From CAJCIW01 sp963833965 (lineage in GTDB: Bacteria > Chlamydiota > Chlamydiia > Chlamydiales > Rhabdochlamydiaceae), in assembly GCA_963833965.1 (NCBI GenBank), contig CAWHZZ010000001.1, positions 186,001-250,000 on the forward strand: a stretch of 64,000 nt of DNA, written 5' to 3'. Positions within the stretch are counted from its first letter, which is position 1. Every line of letters starts with the position of its first letter. This document shows, one piece after another, positions 52,483 to 61,213 of the stretch. Made by a program: the position numbers and the translations under genes. Under the pieces are notes generated by a model, which worked only from the letters and a program-made list of their open reading frames with translations, did not search any database and was not told the DNA's origin.

Positions 52483-54677
52483 CTGAGGTGGTCCTGGATG
52501 ACGCTTTAGATCGACCATTGGATTATCAGATTCCTGTAGAGTTGATGGGGAAAGTCGCTGTGGGAATGCGAGTACGCATTCCCGTCCGAACAACCCTAAG
52601 GCACGGCACCGTCATTGCCACAAAAGCCAGCAGCCCTTTTAACAAACTCCAAGCCATTGCCGAGGTGCTCTCCGAAAAGGCCCATGTCACGGACGAATTA
52701 TTTCGTTTGGCGGCGTGGATGGCGGAATATTATTGTACGCCCTTGAGAAAAGTGCTCACGACTATCCTCCCCTCCAGCGTGAGGGGCAAGGCGAAGGCCA
52801 AAGAGCAGCTGCTCATCAAGCCGGCAGTGGCGGTCAGCCAGCTCGCCGCGATTTGTCAAGAGTTGAGGCAGTCCCGCCCTCCCCAGGCGCTTGTCCTCGA
52901 TGCCGTGCTCCAATCCCCGAAAGGCGTTCTATTGTCAAAATTATTGGAGACGACCTCGCGAAGCCCGATTGAGAGCCTGATCAAAAAGAAGATACTCCTC
53001 AGCCAAAAAGTTCAGATCGACCGCAGTTTTTTTGCCGATGAAGAGTATTTTCCCACAAAGCCCAAGTCATTGAATAAAGAGCAGCAGGCAGCTCTAGAGG
53101 CGATTTGCGCGAGCATGGAGCAAAACCGGTTTGAAGTGCGGTTGCTTCACGGGGTGACTGGCAGCGGAAAGACGGAAGTCTATTTACAGGCGATCGAGCG
53201 CGCCCTGCAGCTGAAGAAAGGCGTCCTCTTCCTCGTCCCGGAAATCGCTCTGACATCGCAGATGATCGAAAAATTAAAGGGGCGTTTTCAGGAAAAGATC
53301 GCCATTTTGCACTATCGCCTCTCCCAAGGAGAGCGATTCGACGCCTGGCATCAAATCCGCGACGGCAAGGCGATGATCGCCATCGGCGCCCGCTCGTCGG
53401 TGTTCAGCCCGCTGCAAAATCTCGGTCTGATCATCGTCGACGAAGAGCATGAAGGCTCTTACAAACAGGGGGAAGAATCGCCCGCCTATCATGCGCGCGA
53501 TGTCGCCGTAATGCGAGGCAAGATGGCAGGCGCAACAGTTATCCTCGGCAGCGCGACGCCCAGCATCGAGAGCTACTACAATGCAAAAAGGGGAAAATAT
53601 CAATTAAGCATCCTTAAAAACCGCGCCGATCACGCCATCATGCCAGACGTTGCGATCGTCGACATGAAAGAGGAATTTGCCAAAGCAAAAGGGTTCGCCC
53701 TCTTTTCCGATCGCCTTTTATCCGCCATCAAACACCGCGTCGAGATCGGTGAACAGGTGATCCTTTTCTTGAACCGCCGAGGCTATCACACGGCGCAAAT
53801 GTGCAAGAGTTGCGCGCACATCCTACAATGCCCCCATTGCGACGCCAACCTTACCTTCCACCTCGGCGACAATCTCCTCGCCTGCCACCTTTGCGACTAC
53901 CGCCTTGCGCCCCCTCCACGCATCTGCCCCCATTGCAAAGCGGAAGGCGATCTGAAGTTCAAAGGGGCAGGAACAGAGATGGTCGAGCGCTCCCTGCATG
54001 CATTTTTGCCGAACGTTCGCACTTTGCGGCTCGATGCCGACACAACGCGACATAAGGGCAGTCACGATATTCTGTTCAAGCAATTCCGCGCGGGCAAGGC
54101 TGACGTGCTCATCGGCACCCAAATGATCGCTAAAGGCCTCCATTTTCCTCAAGTGACCTTAGTGGGAGTATTGCACGCGGACGCCAGCTTACAAATCCCC
54201 GACTTCCGCGCTTCAGAACATGTCTTCCAACTCCTTACGCAAGTTTCAGGAAGATCGGGACGAGGGGCTTTGAGCGGCGAGGTGATCATCCAAACGCACC
54301 TTCCCGATCATGCAGTGATTGAAATGGCCAAGGAACAGAATTATCAAAAGTTCTTCGAGAGCGAGGTCGCCGTCCGAGAGCTGTTCAAATACCCTCCGTT
54401 TACGCGTCTCGTGAAGTTCACCTTCAGCGGCAAAGATGCCGATGAAGTCCAGGATACAGCAGAAGCCTTGCGTCGGCAGCTCGTGGAAAAACTTCCCACC
54501 CATGTGGAGATTTTTCCGATCGTCCCCTGCGGCCACGCGAGAGTGAAGGGGGAATTCCGCTTCCAATTTCTCATCAAAGCGGAAAAACTAGGGCGGTTGG
54601 CGGCTCTCTTGCCTGCGTATTTAAACAACAAGGTCCGCGTCATTATCGACGTGGACCCTCTTTCGACGTTTTTCTAA
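52461..54677 (+). CDS. priA: primosomal replication restart helicase PriA
   Basis: About 738 residues from ATG 52461. An N-terminal 3'-OH binding domain (VVLDDALDRPLDYQIP) is followed by helicase motifs: GVTGSGKTEVYLQA (Walker A), VDEEHEGSYKQ (DEEH), GSATPSIES, then the zinc region CKSCAHILQCPHCDANL and CHLCDY...CPHC with eight Cys, and RSGRGALSGEV. It reloads the replicative helicase at collapsed forks. Confidence 0.95.
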   Translation: MSDAEKIAEVVLDDALDRPLDYQIPVELMGKVAVGMRVRIPVRTTLRHGTVIATKASSPFNKLQAIAEVLSEKAHVTDELFRLAAWMAEYYCTPLRKVLTTILPSSVRGKAKAKEQLLIKPAVAVSQLAAICQELRQSRPPQALVLDAVLQSPKGVLLSKLLETTSRSPIESLIKKKILLSQKVQIDRSFFADEEYFPTKPKSLNKEQQAALEAICASMEQNRFEVRLLHGVTGSGKTEVYLQAIERALQLKKGVLFLVPEIALTSQMIEKLKGRFQEKIAILHYRLSQGERFDAWHQIRDGKAMIAIGARSSVFSPLQNLGLIIVDEEHEGSYKQGEESPAYHARDVAVMRGKMAGATVILGSATPSIESYYNAKRGKYQLSILKNRADHAIMPDVAIVDMKEEFAKAKGFALFSDRLLSAIKHRVEIGEQVILFLNRRGYHTAQMCKSCAHILQCPHCDANLTFHLGDNLLACHLCDYRLAPPPRICPHCKAEGDLKFKGAGTEMVERSLHAFLPNVRTLRLDADTTRHKGSHDILFKQFRAGKADVLIGTQMIAKGLHFPQVTLVGVLHADASLQIPDFRASEHVFQLLTQVSGRSGRGALSGEVIIQTHLPDHAVIEMAKEQNYQKFFESEVAVRELFKYPPFTRLVKFTFSGKDADEVQDTAEALRRQLVEKLPTHVEIFPIVPCGHARVKGEFRFQFLIKAEKLGRLAALLPAYLNNKVRVIIDVDPLSTFF

Positions 54678-54689
54678 TCTGAACTTTGC

Positions 54690-54884
54690 CTAAACAGCCG
54701 TCTTCAACAAATCGGCTGCATCAATCTTCATAAGCTCATTTTCAGCTTCGGCAAGAATTTCCGGCTTGATCTCTTCGAAAATAGAGCTAATTTCCTTGTC
54801 TCGGAGCATCTTTGTGAACAACATGCGGATATACATATCGTACACGGGGTTCATTTTAGCTTGTTCTTTTTCCCATTTAATCAC
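54690..54884 (-). CDS. small protein, uncertain
   Basis: 64 codons from GTG 54884 (or an ATG at codon 11). Helical and charged, no signal peptide, no family recognised. It lies 12 nt after priA on the opposite strand and may be chance. Confidence 0.35.
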   Translation of the reverse strand: MIKWEKEQAKMNPVYDMYIRMLFTKMLRDKEISSIFEEIKPEILAEAENELMKIDAADLLKTAV

Positions 54885-54983
54885 AAATTATGAATACACA
54901 GAAAAACGCAACTAGCTAATTAGCAATGGCTTGCGAAAATCCCATTGAAAATATATTGCAAAAGAACCCTTCTAACGCATTTT

Positions 54984-56633
54984 TTAGATAGAAGAGCCGG
55001 AATTTTTTATAAATTCAAAGCTTGTAGTAGAAAAAAATGAGATACCTAATGTCATTTGCTCGTTGAGAAAAAAAGAATAGTCGCAATTCTTCCATTGCCC
55101 AACCCTGCGAGAGTATCTTTCTGACATCATCCAAATGCTTGGACATCGGACCAATTCGCTCACCCCAGGAATGATCGTCTCTTTTCGAACAACATCGATT
55201 TTGGTTTTTAAGGTTTCAATAAACTCTTTATCATGAAAACCAGGGTCGTAGGATGGAGGGTTATCATTGTGGCATTTAAATGCATCAGCTGCGACTTTAT
55301 CTAGGCTTAATTCGAGCTTGCACTCGAAATATCTTTCCCACAGCAGTCCCCAAACTGGATAAGTCGCTAGAAAAAGTTCTTTCATTTCCGATTTGGAGGG
55401 AAAAGTTATCTTTTCCCTAATCGTGCATTTTGTGAGGTGGCCCATTCCCATCCAAGCCAGAAATTTGTCATTCTTTTTTTCCCAACTGATAATCTTAGTC
55501 GCAACATAGTTCATATTTTCTCTTCGTCCACCATCATATGGTCCAGTAAATGTCGATCTAGAGGAAGACTTTGAATCGATTCCAACAATTCTAATTTCTC
55601 TGTCTCTGATCGCTTTGATTAGAGGAAGGAGAATACTTGGGGGACAATCTTTACGGAACTCAGCAATCTGACTATCTGCTAGCTCACATCTTTTAATTAA
55701 TTCTTCAGAGGGTTCTTCTCCTCGGTTAAAAGCTTCTAAGTCTGTTTGTAGTTCATAATAAAAATGTTCCATGAACAACGTCTTAACTCCGAGTTGCTGG
55801 ATAAAATCCAGGTGCTGATGCAAAAACTCAGAAGTGTAGATCTCTTCGTGGACATCTCCTAAACAAACTCCTTGATAGGTTTCAAACAACTTCTTCAAAA
55901 TTTCCTGATGATCGAGAGTAGAGGAACAATGCTGTGTGTCGACTGGTCGAATTTCCGAAGCATTCCTTCGGAAATAATTGTCAGCTTGTTGATACAGATC
56001 CTTAGAAAATTTTGTGCAGGCAAGATCTCGAATGACCGCCTCGATCGCCTCGGCCTTTTCTTGATTGGAGCTGGAGCGATTTTCTTTGTTATGAAAAGCA
56101 ACCCTCCCAAAATCGGGATGAGCAAGATGGGGAAGATGCGTTTCGGTGGGTTTGCCCAATCTCTCCCAGGATTTGTGATAGGTAAGATCTTCGATCTTCT
56201 TTAATGGAGGGATTGCTTGCGAGTCTTGAAATAGATCTTTAAATTCTCGAAAGGCGGTTTCGTGGCTTCCGGATCTGAATTGGACGCTAATTGTTTTAAG
56301 TTTTTTTTGGGCGAGATGAATGAAATATGATTCCAACACCTGCGCTTTGACAGCATTAGGGGCCGTTCGCCCCTCTTGGTCATGAAAAGCGACTCTGCCG
56401 AAATCATCGTGGGCAAGATTGGGGTGAGAATGGGACATGGGCTGTCCCATCGCTTTCCATAAGCGGCGATAAATCTTGCTTGCTGGATCTTCCATTTGCC
56501 CATTTTGGGCTGCATATTTGCAGAACAAATCGAAATGGATCAGACCTTCCTGTTTGTTGTCGCTTTGGAAACTCTCCGCAGCTTTATAAAGTTCGAAGAG
56601 ATGTGATGAATTTATTGCATGAATAGACGACAT
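54984..56633 (-). CDS. candidate effector with ChaN/Tiki-like domain and a tandem FGRVAFH module
   Basis: 549 residues. Residues 54-112 and 150-210 are two copies of one module: W..(M/L)G.P, then P.LAH.DFGRVAFH..E.R, then a helix ending in LA.KF/KL. Residues 255-400 (CLGDVHEEIYTSEFLHQHL, VKTLFMEHFYYELQ, RIVGIDSKSSS, MNYVATKI, FLAWMGMGH) resemble the ChaN/Tiki/erythromycin-esterase-like fold found at the C-terminus of dermonecrotic and MARTX-type toxins; the conserved His and Glu are in GDVHEE and MGMGH. No signal peptide. AT-rich codons fit an accessory gene. Function unproven. Confidence 0.6.
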   Translation of the reverse strand: MSSIHAINSSHLFELYKAAESFQSDNKQEGLIHFDLFCKYAAQNGQMEDPASKIYRRLWKAMGQPMSHSHPNLAHDDFGRVAFHDQEGRTAPNAVKAQVLESYFIHLAQKKLKTISVQFRSGSHETAFREFKDLFQDSQAIPPLKKIEDLTYHKSWERLGKPTETHLPHLAHPDFGRVAFHNKENRSSSNQEKAEAIEAVIRDLACTKFSKDLYQQADNYFRRNASEIRPVDTQHCSSTLDHQEILKKLFETYQGVCLGDVHEEIYTSEFLHQHLDFIQQLGVKTLFMEHFYYELQTDLEAFNRGEEPSEELIKRCELADSQIAEFRKDCPPSILLPLIKAIRDREIRIVGIDSKSSSRSTFTGPYDGGRRENMNYVATKIISWEKKNDKFLAWMGMGHLTKCTIREKITFPSKSEMKELFLATYPVWGLLWERYFECKLELSLDKVAADAFKCHNDNPPSYDPGFHDKEFIETLKTKIDVVRKETIIPGVSELVRCPSIWMMSERYSRRVGQWKNCDYSFFLNEQMTLGISFFSTTSFEFIKNSGSSI

Positions 56634-56719
56634 AGATGTTTTTTTAAAATTAATTTAATTCTTAGTGTAACAAACAACCACGCACTCTTCCATGTCAATT
56701 ATTTCTTCATCATTGATTT

Positions 56720-58864
56720 CTAATCCCATATCTCATCCTCGGAAAATTGCATTTCCGAAAAATCGATGACCACGTCATTCCTGCCCTGGTCATCCAGCAA
56801 TTTCAGATTAAACTGTGCATTGGCCTGGATCTTCCACTTGCTCATCCCTTCCTCTAACTCCTTGAGCCACTCGTTGAGCCCTCGGCAGCTTGAGCGATAA
56901 GGGTAATCGAGGAGGACGGGAGTGTGCCCATATTTCGCGAGCAGATAATTGAGAAGAGCGGTGTCCGTTCTGCCGCTCCCATCGATAACAGGGTGGAGCC
57001 ATTCCAGCCTTCGGATGAGTTTGCCGATGGCGACGAGGTCTTGCCTCTTGTCTTTTGCGTTGCTCAGTTCAAAATGAAATTCGCTGACAAAGAAGGTGAA
57101 GAGAATTTTCACCTGCTCTTGGGACATCGGGTGGTAAATGATCCTATGTTCCATGGGAGAGTCCGACGTTTTTTGGATGTGTCCCAAAGCAAATGAGGGG
57201 CCGAAACGGTAGGTGATCCATCGATTCAGCTCATTGAATTCATCGATTGCCTCTTGCGACATTTCATAACCGGAAGCAGCGCTGAAAACGGCGTTCAATT
57301 GAGTCGCGCTTCCTCGGAAGAACCCGACTTTGTCTTTGCCGATCAATGTCTCTGTCGCGGGTCCGTCGAAATGAGAGCAGGTATGTCGATGCAAATTTAA
57401 ATAAAACTCAGCATCGAGCTCCCGATCAAAATTCTTCCCCAAAAACTCATAGGCACTCTCCATGCTCGCGGCAAAGCCGGGCTCAGCATTCTCGCTGTAC
57501 ACCCCCTGGTCGAAAACATATGGCCCGTGCATATGGAGAGTCCCTTCGACAAACTCCATCCATTTGTGCTCTCCCAAGGCATTATAGACGCGAGAGAAGG
57601 TGCTTAGAGGGACTCGAAAATCGATTTGCCCTCTATTGGATATTCTCGTGTTCGCTTCCGCGCGGCAATACTTCAATTTTGGGAAGTTGTAAGAGAGCAG
57701 CAATCGGTTATCCCCCGCATCGAGTTCTTCAAGATTCGGCATCTCGCCTAGGGTAGCGGGAAAAAAACGGATTGCATTTTGTGAAAGCATCAGGATTTTT
57801 AGATTGTTCAAAGCCATGATCTGGGATGGGAATCGATTGAGTTTATTGTCGATGAGGGAAAGCACTTGAAGAGATTGCAAATTTTTAAGGTTTAGAGGCA
57901 ATTCGCTGATTTTATTTCCCGAAAGGTGAAGATGTTCCAAAAAAATCAGCTTTTCAACGGAATCGGGAAGTGTTGTGAGTCGATTGCCAGATGCAGACAA
58001 AAAGGTCAACGAAGCGAGATTGCCAATCCAGGGAGGCAGATGGGAGAACAGGTTATTATTGATAAAAAGGCATTTCAAATTGACGAGCTCCGCCATTTGC
58101 AAAGGCAGCTGTCTGATTTTATTATTGTTTAGGAGAAGATATTCCAAATTTTCGAGATTACTGATCCCCGCAGGCAGCTCGAGGAGGCCGTTATGATCGA
58201 GATTTACCGTGGCGAGTTCTTTGAGCAGAAAGAGAGCTGGTGGCAAGGAACTGATCTGATTGTTTGACAAATTCAGCGATTTTAAATTGGCAAACAAGCC
58301 GATCTCTGCGGGGAGCGTACGCAGGCTTGCGTGTTTGATGACCAGAGAGGTCATCGATGAGAGCTCCTGTACGTGCTGGTCGAAGAAACTCTTCATTTGC
58401 TCATATTTTTCCAAAGGATCGTCCACAAATTTTGCTTGGCTCATCGACTGTTTCAATGCCGGGAGCGCTTGCGCCATAACAGTGCGAAAAAAGATCTCCA
58501 AATCTCGAGCCCTCACAAAGGCATGCAAATAGTTGCCAAATAGCGCCGGATGGTAGGGGTCCGCTTTCGTGAGAATATCGAGTTTCTGGTCAGGACAAAA
58601 TTTCTTCGCTTCCTTGAAAAAAACATCAACGACACTTGTATAACTAGCATCGCTAGGAGCCTTTAAACTCTGAAAGGCAATATCGATCAGCTGCGGATTA
58701 TGTTGCGCGAATAAAGACTGCATGATGGCCTGAGCCTCCCCATACGCCTCGAATCGGAATTGACCCGAGATTTTAGTGGCTTTTGTCAGTTCCCCTGTGT
58801 CGTGTATTATTTTTTTTAAGGCGTTGGAGGGGAGAAACTCAAAAGGATTCATATTTAAACTCAT
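56720..58864 (-). CDS. leucine-rich-repeat protein with C-terminal Fic-like domain
   Basis: 714 residues. About 1-165 helical; 170-400 hold ten or so 23-residue LRRs of the L-x-x-L-P type (LRTLPAEIGLFANLKSLNLS, ISSLPPALFLLKEL, and so on); the C-terminal part has the Fic-like helix IRRLEWLHPVIDGSGRTDTA (motif at 624-633, compare HPFxDGNGR). His624, Asp628, Gly629, Gly631 and Arg632 are kept, Asn is Ser and the final Arg is lost. LRR plus Fic is the layout of Xanthomonas AvrAC. Fic enzymes attach nucleotide groups to host proteins. No signal peptide; likely effector by inference. Confidence 0.75.
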   Translation of the reverse strand: MSLNMNPFEFLPSNALKKIIHDTGELTKATKISGQFRFEAYGEAQAIMQSLFAQHNPQLIDIAFQSLKAPSDASYTSVVDVFFKEAKKFCPDQKLDILTKADPYHPALFGNYLHAFVRARDLEIFFRTVMAQALPALKQSMSQAKFVDDPLEKYEQMKSFFDQHVQELSSMTSLVIKHASLRTLPAEIGLFANLKSLNLSNNQISSLPPALFLLKELATVNLDHNGLLELPAGISNLENLEYLLLNNNKIRQLPLQMAELVNLKCLFINNNLFSHLPPWIGNLASLTFLSASGNRLTTLPDSVEKLIFLEHLHLSGNKISELPLNLKNLQSLQVLSLIDNKLNRFPSQIMALNNLKILMLSQNAIRFFPATLGEMPNLEELDAGDNRLLLSYNFPKLKYCRAEANTRISNRGQIDFRVPLSTFSRVYNALGEHKWMEFVEGTLHMHGPYVFDQGVYSENAEPGFAASMESAYEFLGKNFDRELDAEFYLNLHRHTCSHFDGPATETLIGKDKVGFFRGSATQLNAVFSAASGYEMSQEAIDEFNELNRWITYRFGPSFALGHIQKTSDSPMEHRIIYHPMSQEQVKILFTFFVSEFHFELSNAKDKRQDLVAIGKLIRRLEWLHPVIDGSGRTDTALLNYLLAKYGHTPVLLDYPYRSSCRGLNEWLKELEEGMSKWKIQANAQFNLKLLDDQGRNDVVIDFSEMQFSEDEIWD

Positions 58865-59027
58865 ATTATTACCGTTTATTTAAGCTTGCGAATAAATATT
58901 ATAACAAAAAATCGATCAGATAACAAAATAATATAGTTTTATATTTCTCATTATAAATAATTAAAATTTTAATTTGTCTTTTTTTCCGATTTGACAAGAT
59001 TTTTTTTATTTCTTAGAGTCGGCCCTT

Positions 59028-59193
59028 AGAGGGTGTTTAATAATTGCTTCCCTCTAGAAAAGAGAGATTTTCGAACAGATTTGAAAAGTCTGGCCGAGCT
59101 AAATATTGGGACGGTGATATAGGCGAGGTCAGGCTTTTCGAAGATGCCGAAAAGGTCCTTTTATAGAGGGAAATGAATTGTTAAACACCCTCT
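59028..59193 (+). repeat. family-B palindromic element, tandem copy 1
   Basis: 166 bp, ends AGAGGGTGTTTAA/TTAAACACCCTCT, inner arms TTCCCTCTA/TAGAGGGAA. Differs from copy 2 at two positions that I can find. It lies in the 550-base gap between the LRR-Fic gene and kdpF; the AT-rich 58865-59027 part shows nothing else. Confidence 0.9.
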
Positions 59194-59194
59194 T

Positions 59195-59360
59195 AGAGGG
59201 TGTTTAATGATTGCTTCCCTCTAGAAAAGAGAGATTTTCGAGCAGATTTGAAAAGTCTGGCCGAGCTAAATATTGGGACGGTGATATAGGCGAGGTCAGG
59301 CTTTTCGAAGATGCCGAAAAGGTCCTTTTATAGAGGGAAATGAATTGTTAAACACCCTCT
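59195..59360 (+). repeat. family-B palindromic element, tandem copy 2
   Basis: Head-to-tail repeat of copy 1 with a 167-bp period and a single base between them. Directly after it, AGAGGGTGTCTGCAAATTT (59362-59380) looks like one end of a further element, closer to family C. A truncated relative lies at 10866-10944. Confidence 0.9.
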
Positions 59361-59414
59361 TAGAGGGTGTCTGCAAATTTGGATTTCGTCTGCTCCGTAT
59401 AAAGTGAGGTGGAA

Positions 59415-59501
59415 ATGTCGTTTGTTGTTTGGGTAGGGACCCTGTCGATATTCCTCCTCATGTATCTGTTCATAACCATCATTTGGCCGGAGAAGTTTTG
59501 A
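59415..59501 (+). CDS. kdpF: small Kdp subunit KdpF
   Basis: 28 residues, too short for most gene finders: MSFVVWVGTLSIFLLMYLFI, then TIIWPEKF. One membrane helix ending in the W/R-PEKF motif of KdpF, which stabilises the KdpFABC complex. GAGGTGG lies nine bases upstream. The stop (TTGA) overlaps the kdpA TTG start. Confidence 0.85.
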   Translation: MSFVVWVGTLSIFLLMYLFITIIWPEKF

Positions 59502-61213
59502 ATCATTCCAACTGGGTTGAGTTCATTTTCCTTTTGGTGATTTTGTCGGCACTCGTCAAGCCGGTGGGCCTTTACTTGTGCAAAGTTTTCGATCCCCTGG
59601 GAAAAACGGGCCTAGAATTTCTTTTGAAACCTTTAGAGAGAATCACTTATAAGATTTGCGGGATTGACACTGCCACCGAACAGGACTGGAAAAAGTACAC
59701 GGGCTCGATCTTTCTGTTCACTCTTTTTTGTTTCCTCTCTCTTTTCTTAATTTTGATGTTCCAACACGCCCTTCCCTTGAATCCGCAAAAAATCGGGGGA
59801 ATGGACTTTGTCGAAAGCTTCAATGTCGCCGTCAGTTTTGTCACAAACACAGATTGGCAAAATTATGTTCCGGAACAGGAGGTGTCGTATTTTTCCACGA
59901 TTTTTGGGCTCGTCGTGCAAAATTTCTGTTCGGCCGGGGTAGGGATTTGTGTTGCAACCGCATGTATTCGGGGCATTGCCAACAACTCATCGAAATCCTT
60001 GGGCAATTTTTGGGTCGATCTGGTTCGGGTGAGCTACTATTTGCTCCTCCCTTTGGGCGTTTTTTTGTCTGTGATCTTTGTGTCGGAAGGGGTGCCGCAA
60101 AATTTTAAACCATACACGCAGGCCCACACTCTAGATCAAGATCGAACGCAACTGATCGCGCAAGGTCCCATGGCATGCTTTGAATCGATCAAACTGATCG
60201 GGTCCAACGGCGGGGGCTCTACCAACGCAGATTCTGCGCATCCTTACGAAAACCCGACCCCATTTTGCAATTGGCTGCAGATCTTGTCGATTCTGCTGAT
60301 CCCCGCTGGACAAATTTATTATTTCGGAAGATCCGTTCAAAATCAAAAGCATGGCTGGTCGATCTACATTTTTATGCTGCTGCTTTTTTCACTAGGGGCC
60401 TATTTGAATTCGACCATCGAGGCAGGCGGCAATCCCCTTTTGGCGGACAAAATGCTCGATTTGAGCGATGGGAACATGGAGGGAAAAGAACAGCGGTTCG
60501 GCGTTTTTGACAGCGCTCTTTTCGCCACTTCCACAACGACCGTTTCCAATGGGGCAATGAGTTCCAGCCACACTTGCTATTTGCCTTGGGCCCAAGCGAT
60601 TTTACTGCTGAATATGCAAACGGGCAATATCATTTTCGGAGGAGTGGGGGCGGGACTTTATTCTGTCATTCATTTAATTCTCATCAGCACCTTTATCGCG
60701 GCGATGATGATCGGGCGCGTTCCCCAGTATTTGGGAAAAAAGATCGAAGCGTTCGAAATGAAAATGAGCCTGCTGCCGGTCATCGTTTACGCGATCGGCA
60801 TTTTAGGGCTCACTTCGCTCAGTTTTATGTCTGGATGGGGAAAGCTTGTCCTGCCTACGCAGCCGACCCACGGTTTTACCGGAATGTTATACGCCTTCTC
60901 ATCGACTATGGCCAACAACGGCAGTGATTTTGCGCATATCAATGCAACGTCGATCTTTTTCAAGCTTAGCACCGCGGCTTCCATGATGGCCGGCCGTTTT
61001 CTAGTTATCTTGGCGACCATGGCCCTTGCCGGATCGCTAGCAGTAAAAAAGCGCCTGCCCGATGGAAGTGGCTCATTCCGCATCTCAGGAACGACATTTA
61101 TTATATTGATCAGCGCTGTTTTTTTGATCATTAACGCGCTTGGCTACCTCCCCGCTTTGCTGCTTGGCCCGGAACTAGAACACCTTCTTATGAACGAGAT
61201 GATGCATCCATGA
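59498..61213 (+). CDS. kdpA: potassium-transporting ATPase potassium-binding subunit KdpA
   Basis: 571 residues from TTG 59498, which overlaps the kdpF stop and has GGAG five bases upstream; the open frame extends further up but only by overlap with kdpF. About ten membrane helices. The four selectivity-filter loops are SFVTNTDWQNY, GSNGGGSTNADSAHP, STTTVSNGAMSSSH and STMANNGSDF. The third differs from the usual TTTSTSCGAVN-type sequence but has the same layout. KdpA is the K+ channel-like part of a high-affinity pump. Confidence 0.93.
   Translation: MNHSNWVEFIFLLVILSALVKPVGLYLCKVFDPLGKTGLEFLLKPLERITYKICGIDTATEQDWKKYTGSIFLFTLFCFLSLFLILMFQHALPLNPQKIGGMDFVESFNVAVSFVTNTDWQNYVPEQEVSYFSTIFGLVVQNFCSAGVGICVATACIRGIANNSSKSLGNFWVDLVRVSYYLLLPLGVFLSVIFVSEGVPQNFKPYTQAHTLDQDRTQLIAQGPMACFESIKLIGSNGGGSTNADSAHPYENPTPFCNWLQILSILLIPAGQIYYFGRSVQNQKHGWSIYIFMLLLFSLGAYLNSTIEAGGNPLLADKMLDLSDGNMEGKEQRFGVFDSALFATSTTTVSNGAMSSSHTCYLPWAQAILLLNMQTGNIIFGGVGAGLYSVIHLILISTFIAAMMIGRVPQYLGKKIEAFEMKMSLLPVIVYAIGILGLTSLSFMSGWGKLVLPTQPTHGFTGMLYAFSSTMANNGSDFAHINATSIFFKLSTAASMMAGRFLVILATMALAGSLAVKKRLPDGSGSFRISGTTFIILISAVFLIINALGYLPALLLGPELEHLLMNEMMHP

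Noticed and set aside
59028..59360. Possible CRISPR-like repeat array
   Set aside because: Two 166-bp tandem palindromic units without spacers; too long and too few for a CRISPR array.
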